DNA of 64,000 nt from contig NC_088795.1 in the NCBI RefSeq assembly GCF_011386835.1, forward strand, positions 98,702,434-98,766,433. Reading direction: 5' to 3'. Below are positions 32,601-44,600 of the stretch, piece after piece. This DNA comes from Chrysemys picta bellii (lineage: Eukaryota > Chordata > Testudines > Emydidae). The notes under the pieces are model-generated. The model worked only from the letters and a program-made list of their open reading frames with translations. It was not told the origin of the DNA and did no database searches. The translations under genes and the position numbers were made by a program. Position 1 is the stretch's first letter; the number at the start of each line of letters is the position of its first letter.

Positions 32601-35600
32601 TGGACATCTTGAATTTTCAAATGCAAATCAGAACTAAGCAAAAAATAAGTATTAGTAATCAATGAGCTAGTAATTCCCCACTGAATGGGGAATATGAAGA
32701 ACTCTCCCACTGGAAGGAAGAACAGGAGGAGAAAGGATCTTGCTGGTTGTGAAGTGTACATGAGAGAAGACATGGTTTGAAAAATGTCAGCAGCACTTCA
32801 CACATTATACTAAGTTTTCTAGCCTTTATTTTTGTCACAACCTAAATGTTAAAAGTTAGGTACTTCATGTAATCTGTCAGAATAAAGTCCAGATTTAAAT
32901 ATTAGCTGATTCCATCTGATGAGTAGCATGAAGTACTGCAAAAAACCCAGGTTCTAAACACAGTATTGTTCATTAGGTTTTCCTATATTTCTCATTGCCT
33001 TTTTTAAATTAGGATGGGCGTGTAATTAATAGTTTCCTGTTTCATTTAAAAGTTTTTTTTCCCCCCCTTCTGCTGGTTTGTACTAGGGAAAAAAAATTCA
33101 GTGAATAGTAAATTTGCCAACAAATGCATTTTTCGGGACACTGAAACAATTTGCAAATTCAAGTCAAATTCGGCAAATAGTTTCTGCCAAAAAAAATTTT
33201 CAAAAATATCAGAACATTTTGTTTCGACATTTTCAAATTAAACGTTTTGACATTTCATTTAGAAAATGTAGTTATGAATTGACATTCCAAACGTTCAACC
33301 TAAACAAAGTTTATGTTTTGAGTTTCAGTGAGGGAGGAAAAAAATCAGTGTCAGTTTGAAACTAAATTTTTTTTTTGGTTTGGCCCTTGAACCAAAAAAT
33401 CAATTATTCATTCAGCCCTTCTACTGATCTCAAAAGTTGTAAACCTCCTTTTAACAATTGTTTTTAAGCTAGCCAATTTTGATATAATAAACAAAGATGA
33501 ATTCTCCACTTGATGTCTGTCATAAGTGCAGTACCAGCTGGACTCTTAAGAAAATACATTTCTTTTTCATGTCCATGTCCTCAATAAATAGGGATAAGAT
33601 TTTTTCAAAGCACAGTCACAGTAAAAGAAATAGGTAATTTTCTGCTATGGTCATAGAATCATAGAAATGTAGGGCTGGAAGGGACCTTGAGATGTCATCA
33701 AGTCCAGCCCCCTGAGCTGTGGCAGGACCAAGTAAACCTAGACCATCTCTGACAGGTGTTTGTCCAACTTGTTTTTAAAAGCTTCCAATGATGGGGACCT
33801 GACAATCTCTCTTGAAAACCTATTCCAGGGCTTAACCACCTTATACTGTAGTTAGAAAGGTTTTCCTAATATCTAACCTAAATCTCTCTTGATATAGATT
33901 AAGCCCATTACTTCTTGTCCTATCTTTAGTGGATGGCAACCTTGTGGACACTGCTGCTGCACAGTCACAGTTCATTAGTTTGTTTTGATCTAGTCCTCTT
34001 TGAAACAAAATTAGATCAAAGCAAACAAACTGTTAATCAGTGCTCAAATTATATGGGGACGGGGGGGGCTGGCCTTCCACTCTGACTCCCCCCCCCGCCA
34101 CCGCCCAGACCCCTCTTCCCAGTGCAGAGCTCCTAGAAGAGGCAGGGCTGGGTCTTTGCCCCCTTCATCCCCCAGGTTCCCTGCAGTGACCGCTCTCTCT
34201 GTCTTCTTTCCCCCTTGCAGGTTCCTGGGCCCTCTACATCCCAGTCCCTTCTACCCCCAACTTGCCTGACCCTCAACCCTTCTCTTTCACCAGCTTCGCC
34301 AATCCGCCTCTCCCTTCTCTCTCCCCAGCCTATTGCTGGAGAAGGAATGGTCAGGATGGGCCAAGCAACTGGGCACTGCCCTTCACTTTCTGATTGGATG
34401 AAGAACCTTCTGTACAGTGGGATGTCTGAGCCTAGGAACTGCTAGTGAAGTGCTAAGCCTGGGCAGTAGGTCCCAGTACCAGGTGAGGGAGTAAGGGATC
34501 ACGGGAGCTAAGGAAAGAGGGCAGAGAATGGGAGCAGTCACCACAGGGTATTGGGGGAGGGGGAAAAGACACAGCCCTGCCCCTTCTAGGAGCTCCGCAC
34601 TGGGGAGAGGGGGCTCTGTGGACTGGGGGGACTCAGAGTGGAAGTTGGAGACACAAGGCTAGGGGAGGCAGATGGGGTTTTAGATGCAGACGTGGAGCTA
34701 GGGGTGGCTGGGTGGGTGCAGAAGTCTGGAGGAGGTACAGGGGGGCAAGGGCAAAAGACAGACAGGAGTGTAGGCGCGATGGGGAGGAGGAGGATGCAGC
34801 TGATCAAAGACAACTAATGAACTGTTCATGTGGACCCTGCTGCCCTGTATCAACAGTTTGCTTTGATCTAGTCCCCTTTCAAAGAGGACTAGATCAAAAC
34901 AAACTGGGTCCATATAAATGTCAAAATTCACAGTTCTGTGACAATGGTGACCACAGTAACAGATTGATATCCCTGTTATTAGAAAAATGAGGGGAATGAG
35001 TATATTACTGACTCTGAAGTGAAAATTGTGTATCTCACGCTGTATATATATTATTGTAAAATAACAAGATTGATACTGAAACAAAATCAGAATATTAAAA
35101 GTAATTATGTTGCTAATGTTTCATAATGTCTAATTATGTTTCAGGAAAGATCTTGGGGCACGTCTTCACTACCCGCCGAATTGGCTGGTAGCGATCGATC
35201 TATCGGGGATCGAAAATCGATCCCCGATCGCTCTGCCGTCGACTCTGGAACTCCACCGCAGCGAGAGGTGGAAGCGGAGTCGGCGGGGGAGCAGCAGCAG
35301 TCGACTCGCTGCCGTCCTCACAGCCAGGTAAGTCGACCTAAAATACACAACTTCAGCTATACGAATAGCTGAAGTTGCGTATCTTAGGTCGACCCCCCCC
35401 GTAGTGTAGACCTAGCCTTGGAGTCAGCGTGGATAGTTCTCTGAAGACGTCCACGCAGTGTGCAGCGGCAGTCAAAAAGGCAAACAGGATATTAGGAATC
35501 ATTAAAAAAGGGATAGAGAATAAGACGGAGAATATCTTATTGCCCTTATATAAATCGATGGTACACCCACATCTTGAATACCGCGTACAGATGTGGTCTC

Positions 35601-38600
35601 CTCATCTCAAAAAAGATATATTGGCATTAGAAAAGTTTCAGAGAAAGGCAACTAAAATGATTAGGGGTTTGGAACAAGTGCCATATGAGGAGAGATTAAA
35701 GAGGCTAGGACTTTTCAGCTTGGAAAAGAGGAGACTAAGGGGGGGATATGATAGAAGTATATAAAATCATGAGTTGTGTGGAGAAAGCGAATAAGAAAAA
35801 GTTATTTACTTGCTCCCATAATATAAGAACTAGGAGCCACCAAATGAAATTAATGGTCAGCATGTTTAAAACAAATAAAAGAAAGTTCTTCACACAGTGC
35901 AGTCAACCTGTGGAACTCCTTCCCTGAGGAGGTTGTGAAGGCTAGTACTATAACAGGGTTTAAAAGAGAACTAGATAAATTCATGGAGGTTAAGTCCATT
36001 AATGGCTATTAGCCAGGATGGGTAAGGAATGGTGTCCCTAGCCTCTGTTTGTCAGAGGGTGGAGATGGATTGCAGGAGAGAGATCACTTGATCATTACCT
36101 GTTAGGTTCACTCCCTCTGGAGCACCTGGCATTGGCCACTGTCGGAAAACAGGATAATAGACTGGATGGATCTTTGGTCTGACCTAGTATGGCCATTCTT
36201 ATGTTCTTATAATTAGGGATAAAACTTTGACCCAACATAAAAACATCTTAAATATATAGTTTAGGAGAATATCATACCTCTATGGAGTAGCTGTTCTACC
36301 TAATTTATCAAAGTACTAAATATACTAGGAGACATTTTAGAGGTGTTTATTTGGCCAGCGTGAAGCGCAGCTAAGATAACACAGCTGTTGGAAACTGACT
36401 CTTTGCAATTCATGACTAAACTTGAACTCTAATTATCCAAAATTAAGTTATGGTGCCAAAATTAGATTTGTCTGAAATTCCACTATTCAAAAATTCCACA
36501 ATTCCGAATTTTCAGATTTGTCCCCCTACCACTTCCAGTAATCAGCATTCATCTGTCTTTGCAATTTTAATTGCGCAACCATCCCATTGTACACCTCTAC
36601 CCCGATATAACGCTGTCCTCGCGAGCCAAAAAATCTTACCGCATCATAGGTGAAACTGCGTTATATCGAACTTGCTTTGATCCGCCAGAGTGCGCAGCCC
36701 CGCCCACCCGGAGCGCTGCTTTACCGCGTTATATCCAAATTCGTGTTATATCGGGGTAGAGGTGTATTTATATGATATTTTGCATTTATACATGTAGGAG
36801 TATTCAAAGTATTATTCATAGGATCTATATTTTTGTAAGGTGAAATAAAAAAAAAGAATTTGAATAATATTATTATTTGTATCATTGTAGCACCTGTGGC
36901 CTCCAGTGAAGAAATAGGACACTTGGCTTAGGCACTGAACAACAAAAAAATTGTCCCTGCCACAGAGCGCTGACAAGTTAACCAATTGTGTTTTCATTTT
37001 CTTTAAGTTTAATTATACTGTAGTATCAAAATTACCTTCATGTTCATTTAGAATAAATTCTATTGGATTACTAACACCCAATCCTGAGCACCGAGGTAGC
37101 AGCAGAATAACTTTAGCCTTTTGCAGTCTTTGATCTGTTGGTTCAATCTCAGTAAAATCCTCATGTAGTAGCTCAATATCTGAGAAACAAGGAAACACTG
37201 AAAGGTTAATATGAAAGTAATCCAGTAAAATTTTAATCTAATAAAGCAGAAAGCCTGCTAGCATTATGCTAATTTCACCTAAAACAGTTTGTCTACCATT
37301 AAAATATGAATACTTATAATTAAAATCCAGTTACTTATCAGTTACTAGATTTTTCATATTGTATTATCTCTACAAGGGCCTGGATGGGCCCCCTGAAGGG
37401 AACAGTGTCATATAATTTAAGGCCAGAATAAACCACCAGCTCATCTAGTCTGACTGCCTTCCTACTACAAACCACAAATACTACCCAGCACCCACACACT
37501 GAACCCAGCAACTGAAATTAGACCAAGGATTTACAGGTCTCAGGAGAACAAAGTATTATGTTTTACTTTAGGCAGAGAATAGGACGGACTGAGAGATACC
37601 AATGCTCGAGGCCTCTGCTATGGCAGCGACCTGATTAAGTGAGGTATACCCAGATGATCTTGGCAAGCAACCCAGGATGCAGAGGAAGGGGGAAACACCC
37701 TAAGGTCACTACCAATATGACCTGGGGGGAAATTCCATCCTAACCCCATATATGGTGATCAGTGAGATCTTCAGCACATAAGCAAGAACCAGCCAGCCAA
37801 GCAAGAAAGAGAATGCCTGGTACTATCTCAGGACACCAGCCCCTCCCCGTCCAGTATCCCCTCTCCAGCTGTTGCCATCTCTGATGTTTCAGAGGAAGGA
37901 AAGAAACAAAAAAACACCTACATAACAGCAGCATACATTGGACGGGGGGGGGGGGGGGGGGGGATGTCCCTTCCTGATTCCTTGAGGTGAGCAGTTGAAG
38001 CCCTGAAGTGTGAGATTTAGGAACACCAAACAGGATCCTTGGGACTGCTGGGTCCTGCTGCCCACAAGGAACCCCATCATACAATCGCACTCATAAATTT
38101 GTCCAGCTCTCTCTCAGAACTAGTTTAGTTGTTTGCTCCCACAACTCCTATTGGGAAGCTGTTCTAATTTCCAGCCTGAAGTTGTTCATGGCCAGTTTAT
38201 AGCCATTTGTTCTTGTGCCAACACTGTCCTTTAGCTTAAATAGTTCTTCACCCCCCCCCCATGATGTATATTTATAGAGAGTAATCATATCCCCTCTCAG
38301 CCTTTGCTTTGCTAGGCTAAACAAGCCAAGCTCTTCCAGTCTCACCCCCATAAAATAGGCCCTCCATTCCCCGAATCATCCTAATAGCACTTCTTTGCAC
38401 TTGTTCCAGTCTGAATTCATCTTTCATGATCCCATAGCTTTGGCTCTTTCTGCCCCTGTGGTGACCCTAGGACGTACCTCTCAAGCGTCCCACATTGTGC
38501 GAGACATCCCACATCTGGCCCTGATATTTAAGGTTGTTTCACGGAAAACAGGTGTGAAGGAAGCATGAGGCCCCGCTCCACATTCCACTCCTTTCCCTCC

Positions 38601-41600
38601 TCTCAGGCAGGACAGCCAAACAGAAGGTGCCAACCCATCTCAAGTCATTAGTTGCCAGGCAAAAACTTTGGATCGTGGCAAAGGAGAGGGAAAAGAGGCA
38701 CTAATGGCACCTGGGACTGTGAGGAGGGAGGGAACTGTCACCTGAAACAGTAGAGATGGACCGAGAGAGAGAGTGTGGGAGGAAAGAGGAGGAAGGAGGG
38801 AGTTGGAAGAAGGGACAGAGGGATAAAGATGAGGAGACAGGCAGGGAGATAGAGTGGAGCAGGGGATAGAATCAGGACAGAGGGAGGGAGGAAGGCGAAA
38901 GAGAGAATGGAAATTCTCTCCTCATGTTGCCTGCTTTGATCATGGATTTTATTTCAGTTGCATTTTGTGTTTCTTTGTATAGGCCACGTATAATCTCTGA
39001 ATAGTTGACTAAGAATTGGGAATCTCATGCACGCCTGTACTTTCAAAAAAAAAAATTAAACTGTGTTCAGGAAAATATTTGATGTCCTTCATTTCAAGGT
39101 GTGTTGTCCCTCACTGCCCCTCCTTTCAGAGTCCAGGTGTTGAGAGGTATACCCTAGCAGGAAGCTCTGCCTTGCAAGATAGCTGTATGGGGGTGTTTAG
39201 GTTAAATCCCAATAGGGATTTTTAGAGACCTAGCTAAGATTGCCTCTCTGAGCAGAGCATATCAGGTGCAGCTGAACTCAGAAGCAGCAGATTGCAAAGA
39301 TACTAACGACAGGCAGTACATCACATTGCAGCAAAGCTTTCAAGTGATCTCTAGGGGCAATGTTACTGGACTCTAAAAGGAACATCCTCTCCCTCTTCTC
39401 CCTTTAAGAAGGATGCTGTGAAATGAGGCTTGAGGGTACAAACTGGGAATTTTCTGTACAACTCTCTCTCTCGCCACACAAAAAACACTCACTACTCATT
39501 TGCCAAATAAAATACTTGATAAATTGGTGAAGTGTGGTATTTACTAGACTTGTCACTTAATTTCACAGTTGCAGCAACAGAATTTTTCATGGGATTAAGA
39601 CAGAACATGTGAACCTCTAACTGACTTAACTCCTTTAAAAAAAAAAAAACACCACACACACAAAACAAAACACAATGCAAATATTTACCTAACCCTGCCC
39701 TGATGGTGCATGAATGAGAACACTGACAGACATTTTTAAATATCTGAAGGATTTTTTTAAATACATATTGTACCAGAAACATTTTAAAAACATTTTTGCT
39801 CAAATAAAGAGTAAGCTTTAAAATGTGGCAGAATTACCTGGGATCTGGAAATAATTGTATTATTAAATAAATGTTTAACACATACTTCCACATTCCATGC
39901 GTGTGAATAGCTCCTTCAGTTCAACTTCCTTTGCCTGCGATTTTACACCACATACAAAAACTTTGGATGTGCTCTGATTTGACAACACTGACATGTGGGC
40001 AGCAGTCAGCCGTGAACCTATATGAGCTACTATGATGTCATCATCCATGTTCAATAAGGCCTTCACAGAATGTACAGCAAGGCTGCGAGACTTATCCTAA
40101 AAGATAATACATGATGCCAGTTAAATAATTAAATATGGCTAATTAATAATTGGTAGATTTAGGTTGTTGAATTTTAGCTTCAGATTAATTTGGTTACTCC
40201 AAGTACTGTACTCTTTCCAACTAGACAAGTGAGTTCAGTTCCTCTTACCAATGGGTGGGGAAAGAAAAACAAATCTTTATAAAGTCTGGATGGCTTAGAT
40301 TTAAATATTAAAATACAAACCTCACTGATTCTAAATTTAAAAAATTATAGAATATCATTCCAACTCCAACACACACAAAAAGGTTGAGCTGTCAGTGGGC
40401 ACAGAAGAATGGGAGAAACAGATAGGTATGTCTGTCATCCCTGGCAAGGGGGAACTCAATAATCATTTCAAATGCCTGAAGTCAGGCTGCTAAATGAAGT
40501 TTACAATGACAAAGAAAAATGCAAGGATGTTCACATGGCTGTCTTATGCAGTTCTAGGGGGGAAATTCTCTCTCACACAGTCAAATGGTAGAGCTATGAA
40601 GTAAACCTTGATTGAAAGGGAAGATAAGCTCTTGGCAACAAAGCTTCCTTTTACAGATTTGAACCCAAAGCGACTGCAAAGCCTCACAAGACCTCCAAAA
40701 AGAAAAAACGGATTATCTCAAAATTAGAGGTTGGTGGGCAAAGATGTACACCCTCATCAAGATCAACCGTTACCTCTTCCAATTTGAGGTTGGGGCATAC
40801 CTCTTTTACTGTGGAAAAGGACATGTTTTATTGATATGTCCCTGGAGGCAAATGGAACCTTGTTTTCTGATGACTTTGGGAAATAGTCCTGTTCAGCCAA
40901 TATGCCTCTTTTATCAATGATCTGGGATGACATTAGAATCCTCTTTCAACCTTGATTATCAGTGCAATGCCCACTAAGATTCCCCTTTCATAGGTGAATC
41001 CTCACATCACTACAGTATACTGATGGCCTAGTATAGATAAAGCTAGAACGAAGACAGGTAGAGAACATGTTACAAGTCTTGTGCTGAATTTGACTGTGAC
41101 AAACAATTTTAAATAAACTTATACAGTAGCTTTGCAGGAGGTGAAGAAGAGTTTCATTGCCTCCATCATAGCATCTGCAAAGTTCTAATGAGCAGATCTG
41201 TTCTGGATGTTGAACAACTTGGTTAATCTGCATCATATCAATAACAGAGATGAGTTTTTCCCAGTAGGAGTTATTTTGCTGATAAAATCATTTAGATTAG
41301 GATCATGCTATTGGATACTGTTGTAGGAGGACCATGTGTCCGGGGACTCAGACTGTTACTAGAGTTGAACGTCAGTATCTCCTTTAGATAGGGCAGTCTT
41401 ATTCTGTAGCTGTCTTACTTAATATGCATATGAGGCCTTTACGAGAGTTACAAATAAGGGGCCAAGATTTTCAAAAGTGACTATTGAGCAACCCTTTCAA
41501 GGTTCTCAAGCTGTGCATTCAAAGTCACTCATCACTTTTGAAAATCTTGACTATAGGTCATGTTGTCTTCAGTACTAAGGCCTTAGGTGCTGTGGAGAGC

Positions 41601-44600
41601 AAGGAAAAAGTCCCCCACATTCATCTGGTCATGTGGACTTTTATAAAGTGCTTATTGCTATTTCAAACAAAAAAGCTGATTTAGTGTAGGAACAGGATAG
41701 CAGCAGAGCTGTTGTATAGGGGCCTCACACCATCTGTGTACTATGATGGGGATCTCTGCACCAGCTTTGAATAGGCTGGCATGGAGGTGATCCTGAGGGC
41801 AAGCCAGGGGAAAAGCCACCGGAGTTTCTGAAGCTTCAGTGGCTGGGAACCCCTATGCATGCAGCATGGAGGGGGAGTGGCCACTATTTCAGCCTAGGGA
41901 AATAACTGCAGTAGAAATGTCAAACATTCAGATGCCATTATTTATCAACTAGAGAATTTGTTTTCAAAAGTGCCAAAGTGATATAGGAGCTTAAATCCTA
42001 TTTTCAAAGACAAAAGGTCCTATGTCTCATTTAGATATGGGACTCTTATACTTTTGAAAATTTTACCCATAGTCTCTATTTAAAAAAGTTTTATAATAAA
42101 AATCTCAACTCAGACGTCATACTGGTTGCATTGGAGCTACCACGTTGAGTCATATTTGCAGTTGAGAATAGTAATACTTTCGGAAGCAACAAGGGCCAGG
42201 TTCAATATCTAGCATTTCCTCTTAACAATACAAAACAGAACCGGCTCAAGCCCCCACCCAGTATTTTGGGAAAACGTACTATCACCCCAGAAACCTCCAA
42301 GAGGAATGTTTCCCCATTCGCAAACACTGAGTCTGTGTATAACAAAAGAACTTTTAATAAAAGGGAATGGATCCAAGCATTCATTTGGGACCACACCACA
42401 CACACATTCAAAAGCATGCAGCCATAAGCAAAAACCTGCCCCCACTGCATGTTGGGCAGTTCTTTGCCTCAGTTTCCCACCTGGCAGTGGGAAAATATGA
42501 TAAATGAATGTCTCTTTAACACACCACTCCTCTCTCCCTCTGCTACACCCCATTCACAGCTGGCTGTCCTTTGTTAGTGAAGACCCAGAGCTTGTTGAGG
42601 TGTTCAGAAAGGAAGGGGGGGAGCAATGTCTCTATGGTCACTTGGTGCCTCTGCAACTGGCTGTTTGCCACTGCATCCACTGCTTTTCTGTGCTGCTGAT
42701 CCTGTGCTGCTGCTGCTTTTCTTTGCTGTGCTGGTTGCATGCTGTCACTATTGGACACTTAATGCCACCTCTGCGATACCATGTTCTGAGGTTCTACCAC
42801 ATAACACAGGTCTTTAGTGATTTCACTGGGTAGCAGGGAGCCTCACTGCCAGTACAGCCCTGCATCGTCTTTCCTTTCATCACTGTCCCTAACCCCAAGA
42901 CGTTCTCAGGGTTTCACCTCTAGTAATCATTGAACAGAAACAATGACTCACAAGTGAGTCTCATTAGCTCCGCCTTTAAACACTAGAGAGGCGTGGTCAA
43001 ATGGTGTTTAGGACTTTTTGGACAGAGTACACACCACCAAGTAGGACCACCTGCCCCCACCCCCATCTCTTCCACTGAGATTTGGCATTCCTACCCCCTG
43101 CATGGTGAGTAAGGTTCAGTTTAGGGGGACCTCCTCAATCAGGGCAAGCTAATTACAGTTCTGCTGCCCTTTACTTACACAATAAGGATAACATTTAATT
43201 ACCTCTGCACTCATTACTGAAATGATCCATAACCCAACACCAGACAAAAGTGATACTTTGGCAAAGCAGCTCCATCATGCTGCATACCTAGGCAAAGTAG
43301 GCATGTCTATACAAACACAGTCTGTTCCTTAAGTCTTTTCCCCCAGCTCAGCACCAGATGTCAGGGGACAGCTCATTCAGAACCTGCTTACTAGGAAGTC
43401 TGCAGAAAGTGCTAGTGCCTGGTTATTTATTTAGTCATAAAAAAAAATTAAAACCATGCAATGTCTGAACAGACGATAATGCACAACATTAGCTTAGTTT
43501 GCAGATCAGATTATGAGACCCACTCCAGACTTATTTTGCTGACCTGTAAGATGAGTTTGTAACCTGTGAAAAGTTCCAAATTAAGTATTTCTTCTTTGAG
43601 AGAGGCAGGAAAAACCAGTACATCATGGCAGTGCTTGTCCAGACAATAAGTATAACCTTCAAAATCTGACACAGATTCAACTTTTGTGAATCCCTCTTTT
43701 TTCAATTCTTTGTAAATGTCTTCAAGGCTGTTAACATATAACATTCATAACTCATAGTAATCCTGACCACTGAACATACAATGTTAATAACTAAAAATTC
43801 ACTTGGAACATCTGGATTTTTGCCATAAAAAGTATCATAAAAACAGAACTCAGAGTTAGGATTTGACATTTCATACCAAATTTACTGCTGGTGTAAACAG
43901 CTGCAGTTCAGCTGACTACAATGGACTCGCATCCATTTACACCACCAGTGAATTTGTTGCTTATTCTCTGAATCACCCTCTTGAGGAAAGATAATGCATG
44001 AATGAACATTAAGCAATTTGTAATTCATAATACCCATGGTACAGTCATGCAGGTTAAGTGTCATGCAGAAAAATCTTGCATTTGTTTTAATCTACTATTG
44101 TTTATACAGTGCCATAAATTTACACTGTACATCGTAAACAGAGGGCCCAACATGACAATCTTTAGTCAGGTCAACTAACATGTACTCGGGTTGAATACAA
44201 GGTGCAGAATCATGTTCAGAGTAAGACACGTTCTCTGCCCTGAAACTGTCCTAAAATAGACAAGACAGAACATTTTAGGTAAGGAAGGTTATGAAGAAAT
44301 TACTGGTAAGGAAAACAAGATGTGACAATGATGTCAAGTTATCCATCCTATCAGTTCTTTTAGTACTGTAATAAATACTAAAACTAGTATTATTTACTGA
44401 CATATACATAAAGAAGCATTTAAAGGAACACTGTCAACTAGCAAAACAATTTTTTAAAAAATCAATTAAAAGTAGTTCTATGTACTATACGTCACTCCCA
44501 GAACCCTCTACCAATTTTTGCAGTTTTAAAATAACATTTTTGGTTTTGATATTTTTTCTCCACTTTGTTGCTATGTTCAAGACACAAAAACAAATTGGGG

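Larger units (their letters stand above)
32088..37035 (-). other. NSUN7: NSUN7 intron 7
   Basis: This ~5 kb intron carries an AT-rich TTCAAA-type repeat (about 33085-33420), a minus-strand CR1 tail (33648-33955) and a foldback element (33960-34960). A plus-strand CR1 tail split by a hairpin MITE follows (35140-36212), then a short TA-flanked MITE (36592-36764) and part of an old interspersed repeat (36868-36985). No exon is seen. Confidence 0.7.
37180..39885 (-). other. NSUN7: NSUN7 intron 6
   Basis: The intron contains a long CR1 copy (37408-38430) and a purine-rich tract (38680-38915). A ~19-base poly(G) run lies near 37945-37963, which is a likely assembly weak point. The part 39000-39885 is AT-rich and unassigned. 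Confidence 0.7.
40097..43543 (-). other. NSUN7: NSUN7 intron 5
   Basis: Most of this intron is unassigned AT-rich sequence. It holds two small palindromes with TTTCAAAAGTG-type ends (41461-41555 and 41952-42071) and an LTR-like retroelement piece in minus orientation (42180-42560 and perhaps beyond). No coding exon is seen. Confidence 0.65.

Noticed and set aside
34586..35084. Two overlapping minus-strand frames
   Set aside because: They fall in the pyrimidine-rich arm of the foldback element and show only low-complexity composition.
42504..42833. 109-codon plus-strand frame
   Set aside because: It overlaps or adjoins an LTR-like repeat and has Cys/Leu-rich low-complexity sequence from a CTG-rich stretch.
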